Positions 12,172 through 24,000 of a stretch of DNA of 64,000 nucleotides are shown in pieces. This stretch comes from Acorus gramineus (lineage: Eukaryota; Streptophyta; Magnoliopsida; Acorales; Acoraceae): the NCBI GenBank assembly GCA_030737835.1, contig JAUJYN010000013.1, positions 4,205,354-4,269,353 of the forward strand, given 5' to 3'. The notes under the pieces are model-generated. The model saw only the letters and a program-made list of their open reading frames with translations. It did not search any database and was not told the DNA's origin. Each line of letters opens with the position of its first letter. Positions within the stretch are counted from its first letter, which is position 1. The translations under genes were made by a program, and so were the position numbers.

Positions 12172-12764
12172 TTAGTGTTTTTCCAACCGTTTCTATGTGC
12201 TTTCTTACCAATAATTTATACAACTTCCCCCTTAATGTGATGTAAGCTTATGACACGGGCTAGTGTTAGGTGCATTTGATCATACAAGCTCCACCTGCAT
12301 TGGCCTCTTGCTAAACAAAACGGCTTTAATTATCTGTCTAATGTCGATTTTAACTAAATAAGGTACTCAACCATGTTTTTTGGAGTCAACCATGATCTCA
12401 TGGTCGATTATTCAAGCTGGTACATGGACGATTTGGAGAATAAGCAATGAGGCTCTCTCCTTGGAATTTATTTTGTCAATGCTTGAAGGATTGGGGATGC
12501 TATATAGCGAATGTGAGCACGATTAGTTTCATCGGTGGGAAACAAGTCATAGTAGAGTGAGGGGTACCTGTTGGTGTGTTTTTGTCTGGTTAAATTTTTT
12601 AACCAGGCAGCCGTAGACGATTACCCATGCACTTTCAATTTTTTTCTTCTTCTCTTTCTCTACTTCTCTCACCTAGTTTCAGATTTATGCTTCAAATTTA
12701 ATAATGAAATTGCAATAACAATATCTATATTTTTTTGGAGTCTTCTCGTTGATACAACTTACAG

Positions 12765-12895
12765 GGTGTTGGTCGAGCTCATCTCGTCGATGCCTGCGTG
12801 GGCATCACGAGGCGCTTGCGAGAGATCAACCTCGCAAGCATGGCCATGAGCAAGATCCACAACAACTTTGGAGGGACAGAAAATAGTGATCTGGG
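12765..12895 (+). pseudogene. LRK10L-1 kinase fragment (subdomain IX-X region), X1
   Basis: An acceptor-like TTACAG is followed by codons for VLVELISSMPA. After a frameshift comes REINLASMAMSKIHNN, matching ELISSKRAVD and REINLSNMAVEKIRNG of gene A's last exon. The similarity fades into unrelated sequence after about 12895. It runs on the plus strand, opposite to genes A-C. Relic only. Confidence 0.75.
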
Positions 12896-13524
12896 TTTGG
12901 GTTGGTACGATCTGTCCGTTCCGCTCCTTCTGACGGCTTCCACTGGACGGTTGGTGATCCTTGTCCTCGAGTGTCTTCGGAAACAGAGTTGGGGGTGACT
13001 TGTGGAAGACCTTCCGACGCTTCCCTATTTATAGTACTTTGGTGGATGCCCTAGAATCAAGGGTAGATCTCTCTCTCATCGGACATATGGGAAGAGATCT
13101 GGATTTTGGGGATTGGCTACATGTCATTTAGATGGAATTGCAAAATCCACTATCATTATCTCTGGATGAATGCACATAATATATTGGGATTTTGTAAATC
13201 AGTTGATGATGTATATAAATCAAGGATATATTATTGCAATCCTAGATAATCAATTTAATGATAGCTTTAGATATAGGATTTAGAGAATCAGTTATTAATG
13301 ATGCTTTATTCAAAAATTGAATGTAAAATACTGACTTGAATTTGTGCTTGGTCGTCAGATAAAGAGGGTTCGATAGGCCGGATCTACGTTTGGTGGGCCA
13401 TCCGGGTCGTGGGCTCTTGTTAATCTGGTCTTAAACCATTAGTACGTGGAGCATAGTTTATGGACCTTTTGACCCTTGCAAACTCCTTGTATGAATTGGT
13501 CGACCTGAACATCGGATTCATTTA

Positions 13525-13590
13525 GGATTGCAAGGTGAAGAGGATGATCACTGTGGTGGGCAAGCTGCCTTTCCGGTGCTTGCATGCAAC
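13525..13590 (+). pseudogene. LRK10L-1 kinase fragment (subdomain XI), X1
   Basis: Plus-strand codons give DCKVKRMITVVGKLPFRCL, matching DWKVKRMVAAVGDLALRCL of gene A. A TAG precedes it. At about 13588 the similarity switches abruptly to the opposite strand. Confidence 0.75.
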
Positions 13591-13715
13591 TCCAAAGCTA
13601 TATATGTCGCTCTTGTTTGTCAACTGATAGCATTGGTGGTACTTGGGGTCAACATACTCTGGCATGCCTTGTGGGGCAGTGGACACGTGCATGGCGTCCA
13701 TCGAGAGCATGCTGG
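13588..13715 (-). pseudogene. LRK10L-1 kinase fragment (activation loop to subdomain IX), inverted, X1
   Basis: Minus-strand codons match MDATHVSTAPQGTPGYVDP and the QLTNKSDVYSFGV part of gene A's last exon, with several substitutions. It abuts the plus-strand fragment ending at about 13590. In an intact kinase this piece lies upstream of the two plus-strand pieces, so the exon was broken and this part inverted and moved. Confidence 0.78.
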
Positions 13716-14040
13716 AGAGGCATTGAAATTTTTTTATTTATTGGAAAGGTAGGCATGAGTCTTAATTTTTTAAATCAAAAGGATCATCTCCAAAGCAAAA
13801 AAAAAAGAGAGTAATGGGGGGGGGGGGGGGGGCGCTAATGCAACACGATCATAGGCCCTTATGATGCATCAAGGGCTCTACAGCGAATACAATGTGTTAC
13901 AATACTTACTCCATAACAACTATTTTCCCTCCCACATAAGCTACCCTATTTGAGGGCTAGATGTGGGAGTAGTCTGGGCCGAGCTATAGAACCCCCAAAA
14001 TTTTGAAAAAAAAACTTACAAATAGGTTCCATACCTCGAT

Positions 14041-14330
14041 GTCGTCCATCATGATCCTGTGTTTGAGGACTGCCGAGAAGGTTTCGAGGCCCTCATGAGG
14101 CCTCCCCGACCATAGCAGTGGAGGAGGTCCCTCGGCGGCTTCTCATCGCGCAAGACCTCGACGAGCTCATCGAGTCCGTCGATGACTCCATGGTTTGCAT
14201 CGGAATCGATCAAAAGAGCATGAAGTTGGAAGGCTTTAGAACCCTAGAAGAGGAAGGTGTGTTGAGCAGACCTTTTGTGGGAGATGCTTTTTGGGGTTCT
14301 TTCAGTGACAGGGGTTGAAGAAGAAGAAGT
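14041..14330. other. GC-rich block of unknown origin, X1
   Basis: A locally GC-rich stretch inside AT-rich X1, with a plus-strand open frame of 66 codons at 14118-14318 (82 codons in the X2 copy, from 44155). Its composition looks like a captured exon: acidic stretches such as AQDLDELIESVDDS on the plus strand, and on the minus strand a stretch with GVIDGLDELVEVLRDEKPPR. I recognise no family and do not assign a function. The X2 copy has few differences. Confidence 0.3.
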
Positions 14331-14670
14331 GGAGATGCTTTTTGGGGGTTTTTAAGTGACGGGTTGAATTACATAAGGGGACTTGTGTTAGTTTTAAAAG
14401 GTCCTTTTAAAAGGTTTTTGGAAAAAAATTTGTTTGGGTTTTTTGTATGCAATGTCTGCATGTGTGACTGTGCTTGTAGTGGTTCGAGCTTCTTTTTCGA
14501 ATGGAAAACGCACAGAAAAGGTTAGACTTAGTGTTCTTTACAGTCCAAAACGAAGCTAACGCATGTTTTTATTTTTTAAAAAATAATTAATATATGTACA
14601 TATTTTGATAAAAAGTGTATATCACTCTATTTCAAATTGAACGAATCCATTTTTAGTAAACATAAAAAAT

Positions 14671-15201
14671 TAACTTTATATGCGGAGAAGCTTTTGGTGC
14701 CTATATTGTGATGAGATCATTTGAATTTGTATTTATTTTGCATTAATTGTATAGAACTATGGGTATCATTGAAGTATATCTTGTTAAGTCATGCAACAAA
14801 AATCTCAAGACATTTTAAATGCTATGAGTTTAATCTAAACTATAAAAGAACTCCTCTTGAGATTGAGAAATGATGGTTGAGATAAAAAATTTGATGTGTA
14901 TATTATCTGATTGTCTACATTGAAAAAGAATTTGCTTAATATATTGACTCAGATTCAATAATAGATGATTTCTATTCTCTGAAGAATCGTCGAGCACAAC
15001 TTTAGTAATATATTTTCTGGAAAAAAAACTTAATCTTTTGTTTGATTTTGAATTTTTATTTATCTATGTCAAAGTTTACTAGAAATGACTTATGAACTTG
15101 TTTAGTTTATATTAAATTCAATTTGTTTAGTGGATTTTGAATTAGTGTTAGCCTCTCCCCTCCCCCCCCCCCACCCATATAAAATCCTGGTTCCGCCCCT
15201 G
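14671..15201 (+). mobile_element. hAT internal-deletion derivative, X1
   Basis: 14671 to about 14885 matches 1395-1610 of the long hAT relic. The sequence then jumps to the match of about 2205-2301 (last codons AACTTTAG), so about 600 bp of transposase is missing. The 3' tail is shared, including the poly-C run, and it ends TCCTGGTTCCGCCCCTG (15185-15201), a full-length CAGGGGCGGAACCAGG-type terminal repeat in complement. No left terminal repeat was found, so it is truncated. Confidence 0.8.
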
Positions 15202-15273
15202 CCCTACTTGCCCCCTCTCCAATCTTTTATGAAATTGATTACTGAGTCCCACACATTTTCAATGTAGAACCTG

Positions 15274-15490
15274 TCATTCTTGAATACCATATGGAAGAGG
15301 CATTGAAATTGTCGATGGCCTCCTTGTAACTTTGTAAGAGAAAATGTGGGCAGGGTAAAGAGCCCTGCCGAGTTCTGGGTCCATTTTGGAGGAGGAATTG
15401 AAAGAGATCGACCGATAGAGGAGGATCGAAGTATTGGTCGGGAGTGATTTGCATTTTTTGTAGCGGCAGAAGGCGAAGATCACCAATGCA
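15274..15490 (-). pseudogene. LRK10L transmembrane/juxtamembrane exon relic, X1
   Basis: Minus-strand codons give a membrane segment and basic stop (VIFAFCRYKKCKSLPTN), then KMDPELGRALYPAHIFSYK, matching FVCRRLRRRQRRTLPSN and KWDTELCDPVHHEHLFSYG of gene A exon 3. After FSYK a frameshift moves EAIDNFNASS into another frame. No glycine loop follows. It is the same exon type as gene A exon 3, so X1 holds pieces of at least two exons of a dead LRK10L-1 gene. Confidence 0.75.
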
Positions 15491-15709
15491 GTTAGGGAGA
15501 CATCGACAAATTTTCAATCGGTTGTCCTTCCATTTAAATAGAGACTGATCCCATGTTGCAAATGGAGTAAAATAAATCATAATAGCACTTAGGATCTTGA
15601 TTAACATGTTTACGAATACTATAATCATATTTTTCTGCCATGCATGATCATTATAGTATATACATATATATACACACACACACAAACCTTTCTCCGTGGT
15701 AAGTAGCAT

Positions 15710-16844
15710 TCTTTTGGTATAAGGACTTGAACAAGAATAGAAGGATTCTTCACTCTCCTATCTCTCTATGAAATGGACTTACTCTTGCTTGTGCAAATAT
15801 AAGATGTGAGACATGAAAAATGGGTCGGGAGTCCACTCCCTTTTATAGATGGAGGGGGAACCCTTCCACACTCAATCATAAATTAGATTCTTAAAACTCA
15901 TTGAAGAATCCAATGAACCTACTAAATGTTTTAGGAATGTATCCAATAATGGGCGGGTGTTGGGACTACAAAGTATATAGAATATTTTCCTCATTCCAAT
16001 GGCAATTCATGTACACAATTATTTCATACATTGTGTGCCACTTTAAAAAGGATGTATATACATTGTCTATCACTTAATGAAAAATGTACATACATTGTGT
16101 ACCACTTAATGAGATACACACAATTACTTTTTATACATTGTATATTTCTATATTCATTATTCAATGGATAGTCATGGGAGTTGAACCACATAAAAACTTT
16201 TATCATTTATACTTAATTGGTTCACTCTTCCAATGTACCCTTTCATGAACCAAATAATGAAATAAAACATTGATTATTATATGTCCATATTCATTTATTC
16301 ATGGGTCACATTCTTATAAATAGGTCACAAATGAGGTAAAAACAATCTGAAACAAAACATAACTTCAAAAAACTCTCATTTGGCGTTCTGGAGGAAGATC
16401 GTTTCCATATCTCGTGAGGATGCGTGGCTCTTAGTGGAGGGGGTGGAGTCGTAGAAACATTTTCTACATGGTGTCTTCTCTTCCCCAAGGCATGTTTTCT
16501 TTCCTTCATCTTTTTTTTTAAATATTTTCTCTATTTTTTCTTTCATCTACAATTCAAACTATGTCTATTTTGATTACCCTTGAAATGGATATACGCCCTA
16601 AGTTTTGCTCAATGTTTTTCAGAAAAATTAATTAGGGGTCTTTCTAGTCGCCCTCCTATTAATTTTCTCTAGTTTTTAGGGGTCAAAAATACCCTTTCCA
16701 ACATTCAAGTGTACTTGAACCATCCAAATCCATATTGGGTTTTCCATACGTACCGTTTGACTACACTATTAGATTTTTTGGGTATATAGCTAGTTAGATC
16801 ATATGGGTACATTTTTAGGTCATCTGGGAGAGAGAGGAAGAGAG
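15710..16844. other. AT-rich stretch, nothing recognised
   Basis: No gene seen. A (CA)n tract near 15670 is short here and longer in X2 (45733-45760). Direct repeats of CATTGTGTRCCACTT occur around 16030-16110. Confidence 0.45.
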
Positions 16845-17337
16845 TAGGGGTGATAAACGAGCCGAACGAGCCGAGCTTTGACCTGCTCAGGCTCGGCTCG
16901 TTTAGTATCAGGCTCGGCTCGGGCTCGGCTCAGCTTGGGACCAAGCTTCATTTTATGTTCAAGCTCGACTCGTTGGGCTCGTGAAAAGCTCGGTTGAAGC
17001 TCAACTCAGCTCGTTTGTCAAACAAGCCAAGCCGAAGCTCGAATCAAGGCTCGGCTCGGGCTCGTTTAGCTAAAAAAAAACCTTGTTTAGCATTCGAGAA
17101 GTCACATTTCACAAATCACAACACCTTATACATGTGATAGTAACATAAACTCGGCTCGGGCTCGGCTCGTTTCACTTTTTCCTGTTAAGTAAACGAGCTC
17201 GTCTAGGCTCGCGCTCGGCTCGTTTACAAATCAAGCTTTAAAAATTATTCAAGCTCAGCTCGTTTGTCTAATCGAACGAGCCTAAACGAGCTTTAACCGA
17301 GCTGAGCCCGAGATGCTTGGCTCGTTTACTAGCCCTA
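16845..17337. mobile_element. hAT-type MITE of the CTCGG-rich family, copy 2
   Basis: A 493-bp element starting TAGGGGTGATAAACGAGCC and ending GGCTCGTTTACTAGCCCTA, inverted ends as in the copy at 3365. It is flanked by the perfect 8-bp duplication GAAGAGAG (16837-16844 and 17338-17345). The interior is GAGC/CTCG-rich. The X2 copy at 46913 has the same flanking duplication, so insertion predates the X duplication. Confidence 0.87.
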
Positions 17338-18007
17338 GAAGAGAGTGGAAGGGCATATTCGGTACAACAAATATCTCCTAACACATGTTAACCTGGAATT
17401 TAGAAATAATATAATTAAAAAATTGGGACCTAAAGATATCTCCAAATAGATCAGGGACATAAAGATATCTCCAAATAAATCAGAGACATAAAATGTCACG
17501 CCCCGGGCGTCCCCGAGACGCGGCAAGTGTATATATAATATCAGAATCTACACAGGAGGTCAATAATATATCATACACAAACAACCAGAATGACACTCAG
17601 ACAACAAAAGCAGGGCTGACATGATATATACACCAAATGCAGATAACAAATGACTGAATCTGTAATCAAAACACACTACAGACTCCATACATAATCACAT
17701 GTCCTGTGAGAGCCAATATACACACAAAGACGTCCAAATACAACACAAACGCGTGCCCAAGCACGGAAAATAATACATACTGGTACAAGGGATGCTGATA
17801 GTCTCTGCAACTCGCGGGACGTGGCGCTACTCCGCTACTGATGAAGTCCCTCGGGGAGCTCCTCCTCCGGATCCGACTCAGATGGCACTGAAGAAAAAAA
17901 TATTGTGCGAGGGGTGAGCCACACGCTCAGTGAACGGCACAACCCATGCATCACAGACAATATTTACCACAATTCCATTATTTATCCAGCCTCTAAGACA
18001 TAACAAC

Positions 18008-18455
18008 ATGATCCAGTGATTCGTACTTCGCCGAACCACCACACCCTCACCCTCACCCATCAATGGGTGACATAGGTTATTGGGACTGATAATAATCCAT
18101 TCACAAATCCAGTAGGTCGCTCATCGCCAACCCACTACACCCTCACCCTCACCCTACCACGGGTGACATAGGATTTTGGGACTGACTACACATAACCAGC
18201 GGGTCGCTTCCGCCAACCCGCCACACCCTCACCCTCACCCTTCAATGGGTGACATAGGATATTGGGACTAACTGCACCAAAAACCAACGGGTCGCTTCCG
18301 CCAACCCGCTACACCCTCACCCTCACCCTTCAATGGGTGACATAGGATTTTGGGACTTACAAGCATCCAATCACAACTCCAGTGGGTCGTTCATCGCCAA
18401 CCCACTACACCCTCACCCTCACCCTTCAATGGGTGACACAGGATTTTGGGACGGA
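18008..18455. repeat. Minisatellite inside the solo LTR, five units of 78-96 bp
   Basis: Each unit carries ACACCCTCACCCTCACCC, then GGGTGACATAGGATTTTGGG, then a CCAACCC-type segment. Unit starts lie near 18041, 18137, 18233, 18311 and 18407. The two LTRs of the full element carry only about two units each (around 33376-33535 and 41360-41525), so the array varies in copy number between LTRs. The G-strand (GTGAGG)n has runs of GGG. Confidence 0.8.
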
Positions 18456-19379
18456 CTAGGCTGTTGGTCACCCTTGGTCCACCGATAGTCTCTCCTCCAC
18501 TCCGTAGGCCGCCTGGTCTACTCCCACATTCAGCACAGTCCGTCCAAAATCAGGAGGTGCCTACTAATGGGAGCCCTCTGTCAGGAAGGCCCTGTCTAAC
18601 GCTGGGGTAGTCTCTACCGGATCCAACGAAGGGAACAGAACAGCCTAACCATCGCATATGATCCACTTGGATCCGCAGACGACACATTATAACAACACTA
18701 ATGTTCTGAATTCCTCAGAACCCACCAGGGCGCATAACTACGATGCGGGGAACATGCATAAGGTTATAACAAGGTGGAATATCGTTGGGGAAAGAAACTC
18801 GGGAGGGCAGCGTGAGTTCCCGTTATAGGACACCCCGACAACCAAACAAGGAACACGGTGTACCCTAACCCGGGTCTCACCGCTGTCCTCGCAAGGCCCC
18901 TCCCCTATAATATTCACTATAACGTGCATTGTAAACAAATACTAGCATTTAATCAAATAAATAAACTAGTAGGGCACATGCATCGGCCGGGCTTCCTAAC
19001 ATGGAACCAGGGGACATGCTGCATGGCTCATATACATATCCTAAGGGTGCAAGTCCCTAACATGCAAGGTCTAGGGTAACATGCATTCTACAGTTAAATC
19101 ACGCTCGCATGATATACATATCATTGCAGGTTAATATTTATCCATGACGCCCCAGGAGAGGTCGGTATACGCCCAAATGCGTATGACCCCTCTCTACTGG
19201 GTTGGATTGTCCCACTCACCAGTATTCGGGTCGACGCGCGACCGTCCGTCGAGATCTGCAAGACAAGGTATTAACTGGTTAGAATAAATCCACAGTTATC
19301 CCAAAATACATAACATACACCAATAAACACCCAAAGTTCCCAAACAAATCCCCCAACACCCTCGGCACCCCCGCACGGC

Positions 19380-20010
19380 CACCCGATCGCCCGGACGCGC
19401 CACCGCGCCTCAGCCCGCGCACTCCGTGCACCGCCCGGGGCCCCGCGCGTCAACCGAGCCCAGCCGCGGCAGCCCGCACGCGCCCCGCACGCCGTGCGCA
19501 CGCTCCACGCCCCGCGCGCCGGCATGCGAGCACCCCGCGCGCCCCCCACGCGCAGAGCCTCGCCTCGCGCGCACCTCGCGCCACCTCGCCGCACCTCGCC
19601 GCGCCTCGCGCGCACCACCGCGGCCTCACCGCGCCCTCCGCGCACCGCCACGGCCTCGCCGCGGCCTCCGCGCACCGCCACGGCCTCGCCGCCGCCTCCG
19701 CGCACGCCATCCGCACCCTCAGCCACGGCCTCGCGCACGCCACGGCCTCGCGCACGCCATCCGCACCCTCAGCCACGGCCTCGCGCACGCCACGGCCTCG
19801 CGCACGCCATCCGCGCACCCGCGCGACCTGCTCCACGCGCATCAGCCGCCCAGCTCGCCCAGCACCGGCCTCTGCTCGCCCAGCACCGGCCAGCACCCTG
19901 CACCAGGCCCGCGCGCCCTCGCGCTCACGCCGCGCGTACGCGCGCCCGCGCACGCACGCGCGCCTGCCCGCGCGCACCCGACCTGGCGCCGCCTGGGCTG
20001 CTGCTGCTGC
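19380..20010. repeat. Extremely GC- and CpG-rich LTR segment
   Basis: Low-complexity GCGCGC/GCACGCC sequence open on both strands for 150-240 codons, giving only Ala/Arg/Pro-rich translations. The same segment occurs in the full element at about 31730-32480 and 39770-40480. I read it as LTR sequence, not genes. It includes a repeat CTCAGCCACGGCCTCGCGCA (about 19722-19810). Confidence 0.75.
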
Positions 20011-21019
20011 TGCTGCTTGGCCCGGACGACCTGCCACTGCCCGAGCGCCACCACCACCTCTCCCTTGACCACCGACCACCCTCCAACCACTTCCGACCGC
20101 CCTCCGACCACCTCCACTGCCGCCGACCACCCCCAAACACCCAATCCACCTTCCTAGCATTCATCTATGCAAGAAAAGGAGGGAAAGGAGGCTTACCGAG
20201 GGGAGGGGAAGACGTTCGGTAGCTCTCCGCGCGCCGAAACCTTCCTCAAAGGCTTTCCCACGCCCCGATCTATCACGGCCCTCGATTTGGCTCGAAACAG
20301 AGGAGAGAGAGAGGAGGTCGGGGAGGCTAGGATCGTCGGAATTCGGATTTGAAGACACCGGAGTGTAGATCGGGACCCGATCTACACTTCCCGTGCTTTG
20401 GGTTTTCGATTTTGAGGGGTGGAGGGGGCTCAAACGGAAGAAAAACGGAGAAGGGGAGAGGGGAAATCACGTCGGGAGGGATGATGAATAGTGTAGGGGT
20501 GATTTTTGATTTCTTTTATATAGCGCGCGACTTAAAAACCCGGATACGCCCCGGAACTGGGAAATTTTTGCAAACGATGCCAGAATTCAATGAAATTTCG
20601 TGAGAGGTCTAAAATGGCACCAGGACACCAAATATGCAGTCAGATTTCCAATCGGAGTCCTCTAGCTCAGGACGATAGCTAACAGTCCAAAAATTGGCGG
20701 TTCCGATCGAAAACCCTAAAAAATTTTAAAACTGCTAGGGCGCTCTAACGGTTACCAACAGGTTAAAAGTGACACATATATAACATTAAAAATTACAAGA
20801 GGATGACTAGAAGGACCCCTAATTAATTTTCCCATTAATAAGGGATGTGCATAAGTATTTATTCAAAATGCATGAGACACAAGATTACCACAATCGTTTT
20901 GGATTTTAAACTTACATCGAACATGTTCGTTTTGAGTATTAAATCCTTACAAATCTTTACAAAATACAGAACAATATAATAGACTTTTTTATTGCGTAGT
21001 ACTCACAAAAATACACAGA

Positions 21020-24000
21020 TCACATGCTCTTAGATGTTAGAGATGTGGTATCCTTTATTGTATCGACAGAAAAACTTTGTAGCTCAAAAGGTTCTACTGT
21101 GGATGAAGGAAAGAATGGCTTTGGTGGATTTTCAATGCCATCATGATCTCCCTTTAACATCTCCAAAACTCTATTTATCGGAGGTCGATTAGAGGGATTT
21201 ATCTGTATGCACCACAAGCCTACTAGTACCATCTTCCTAGCAATGCACAACCCTTCATCGACAAGCATCGTTTCATTCCATTGATCAAGTTGGGTGTAAA
21301 TCCAATCAGGAAAGTACGATATACTAGACCGTTCATCTACAAATTTGGTGTTCTTCCTTCCTACAATCATGTCCAGTAATAACATCCCATAGCTATAGAC
21401 ATCAGATTTATGTGTAACACACCCAACACTCCTCATAAAAACTTCTGGAGCTATATAGCCTATCGTCCCTCGTGCACACGTCAAGGAGACCACACTATTC
21501 TTTCGAGAGTACAATTTTGCTAGTCCAAAATCAGATATCTTTGGATGATAATCGTGGTCTAACAAGATATTCTGGGGCTTAATATCCAAATGTAAGATCC
21601 GTGTGTCACAACCACTATGCATATATTGGATGCCTTCTGCGATACCTATTGCAATTTCAAGTACTTTCTCTCGGCTTAGACTACGTCTCGCCTCTTCATC
21701 AAAGATCAAGTCTCCAAGTGATCCATTAGGCATATATTCATATATTAGAGCTCGTATCGACCCTTCACAACAGAAGCCAAGAAGCCTTATAATATTGAAG
21801 TGGTGGATTCTGCCAATAGTTGCAACTTCATTGATGAAATCCTGACCATTGTCCTTGGACTTCTCTAAGATCTTTGCAGCAATGGGGTGACCATTTGCTA
21901 GTTTTCCTTTATAAACACTCCCATAACCTCCTTGGCCTAATTTATTTCGGAAGCCATTTGTCAATCTTTTTACCTCCAGGTATGAGAATTTTGTAGGAAG
22001 CATAGAATGATAATCTTTCATAAATTTTTCCACAATAACATTATCATTGCTGGTCTCTTTGGAGAAGATATAGTAGATCAATGAGCCCCTCCATCTGGAC
22101 ATGATCAGAAATGCAACTACTAATATAACAATAGCTGCTGTGGCGACAGAGACTCCTGCAATTATGAAGGGAGATATATAACAGTCATTCATAATCATTC
22201 AATTTCTAAAACAACATCAATTTTTTGAACTTTAAGAAATGCAAAGATAAAGATAACGGTCAATGTAATAGTAAACAAAAGGCTAAAAAAAATCAATATG
22301 AACATAGGGACAAGCAAAGTAAAATACCTACAGTAATCTTGCTTGTTCTCTTCTTGCCTACAAAGTCTAGTATCAATTCATACTAGCTGGATGTATGCGC
22401 ACCCGCGAGTAATCTATACTCAGTTTGAATTGAATTATATAAGCTACTTTATATTATAATTAGAAGATAAACAAGAGTTCATATTATTATAAGCAATTCT
22501 TTTAAAACAAAAAGAATGTTTGATAACTTGGGTTCTATCTTGTATATTTTATATTTTTGAAACAAAAAAATTATTATTTTGTTTCAGCATATACTTATTT
22601 TTCATATAACAATTCTATTTACAACTTGAAATACACCTTTATGTACCTCTTTATTCATTTAATAGTCATCTAATAACGATATATATATATATATATACCT
22701 TTGTATGTGAGATATATACCTTATTAATTTTTTTTAACATTTACTAAAAATGAGTACATTAAATTCAAAATGGTGTAATGTTTACTATTTTAAAAAATTA
22801 AAATATGTGATAACTGCATTTGAGGTTGTATTTGGGACTGTATCTAACATTAAGTGAAGATCCATTCAAAGTTATATTAAACATACAATTAAAAAAACAT
22901 CTATTCCTTCTCTTTTAGGGACATTAATTTTTGAAAATTTTTAGATTCAATCATTTTTACCGACCAAAATTAAGACCACAAAAAAATCAACCATTACATT
23001 TGATGAGAGTATGCACAGTCAACCATATAATCCAATTTTCGACAACTGCATGTCAATTAAAAAACAATTATCGAACCTCATACAAACAATCTAACTTCCG
23101 TGAAAAAACTAAAAATATACTTATTCTCACATATAAAAAAAAGTGATATATTGATCCAAAATCAATAAAAAAAAATTTTAAATTCGAAAACAAGACACCC
23201 ATCAATTAATTTTATGGGGATCAAATGAGTTCAATTCCATCTGTAATTTATGTATTTATTAATATGACTAAAATATTCATATTGTATAATTTTATGGATG
23301 TCTGAAAAATCATCGAATAAAATTTGAAGTCCGAGAAGTCATGTTCTGAGATTAGGGATCTGCTTATAATTCTTGGAATCTGAATCAGGGAGTTATTTGT
23401 AACACATATTAGGGTCTAGTTGTGAAACTGACAGAATATGGGGACTTAGTTAAAAATATGATGGACTTGTTTATAACACATATAGGGGTCTTTTTGTAAA
23501 TCCTATAGAACAGGGTGTCCTATCTGAAAAATGATCATGATGAAATTACAAAACTACCCTCGGTACGCCCATCCACTTGTACTTTATAGAAGAGTAAAGA
23601 TATGCTACTAGTACATTGTGATGATGGAAATGTAATACAGAATATGAGTAGAGGCATCTAAATACCATGCCTTAATTTGGTTATTGGGTTTAAAATTCTT
23701 GTAAGCATGAAAGATCTAAGTATCTCCCAAATTTTTAACCCTAAAAAATGCGATCACCATCACTGTCCAATTCAATAAAATTTAATCTAATGGTGAAGAG
23801 ATCTATAAAAAAAAATCATTTAATTTTTAAGAGAGAAAGGGACTTGGAGAGATTGGGAGTTCATGGGAGAAAAAGGGGAATCACAGCTCTGAAAGATGAT
23901 ATTCATTGAGAAAGCAATTAATCAGACGGCTTTTTAATGTTAGAAAGAAAGATAAAAGAGAGAGACAGAGAGAACTTTAGCATCCAATATTTGAACTTAA

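Larger units (their letters stand above)
8949..12570. repeat. Non-coding 5' flank, duplicated copy 1
   Basis: No gene seen. This 3.6-kb block recurs almost colinearly at 26056-29702 and, from about the equivalent of 11005 on, at 30069-31023 plus 42044-42650. It holds an LTR-like block (9350-10050), a SINE-like block (about 11366-11460) and a Tourist-like MITE (11729-12171). Copies differ by small indels: around 10870 this copy has about 17 bp (ATTATATATCCTC) where copy 2 (27800-27910) has about 100 bp. Confidence 0.8.
12571..17493. repeat. Segmental duplication block X1 (partner X2 at 42651-47560)
   Basis: This 4.9-kb block recurs at 42651-47560 with the same order of contents: kinase fragments, a 17-base G run (13816-13832; 43903-43919), an hAT derivative, a broken transmembrane exon and an hAT MITE. 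Offsets are 30,084 at the kinase relic, 30,074 at the transmembrane relic and 30,068 at the MITE, so indels are few. The right edge continues into the gene B locus, as X2 continues into gene C. X and the kinase locus therefore duplicated as one unit. Confidence 0.85.
17494..20785 (-). mobile_element. Solo LTR of the Tekay/Del-like family, antisense
   Basis: A 3,292-bp block from TGTCACGCCCC to CATATATAACA, the reverse complement of the LTR ends of the element at 31024 (TGTTATATATG...GGGGCGTGACA). The empty site is seen in the other copy of this locus (47550-47575: CATAAAAATTAC). Here CATAAAA precedes and TTAAAAATTAC follows, consistent with a 5-bp TAAAA duplication plus one extra T. No internal region, so it formed by LTR-LTR recombination. 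Promoter TATA on the minus strand near 20515-20522. Confidence 0.9.

Noticed and set aside
15239-15709. 156-codon minus-strand frame as a gene
   Set aside because: Fusion of intron-like AT-rich DNA with an out-of-frame receptor exon relic.
18008-18455. Interstitial telomere repeat
   Set aside because: (CCCTCA)n runs are short and differ from the plant telomere unit CCCTAAA; they belong to an LTR minisatellite.
19426-20222. Open frames of 236-243 codons on both strands in the solo LTR
   Set aside because: Low-complexity Ala/Arg/Pro translations forced by GC-rich sequence, open in several frames at once; same segment lies inside LTRs elsewhere.
22156-22198. Taking the gene B start at the ATG in 22198-22196
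   Set aside because: The first 14 residues are intron sequence ending in a strong acceptor (TTGCAG), and no signal peptide would precede the membrane helix.
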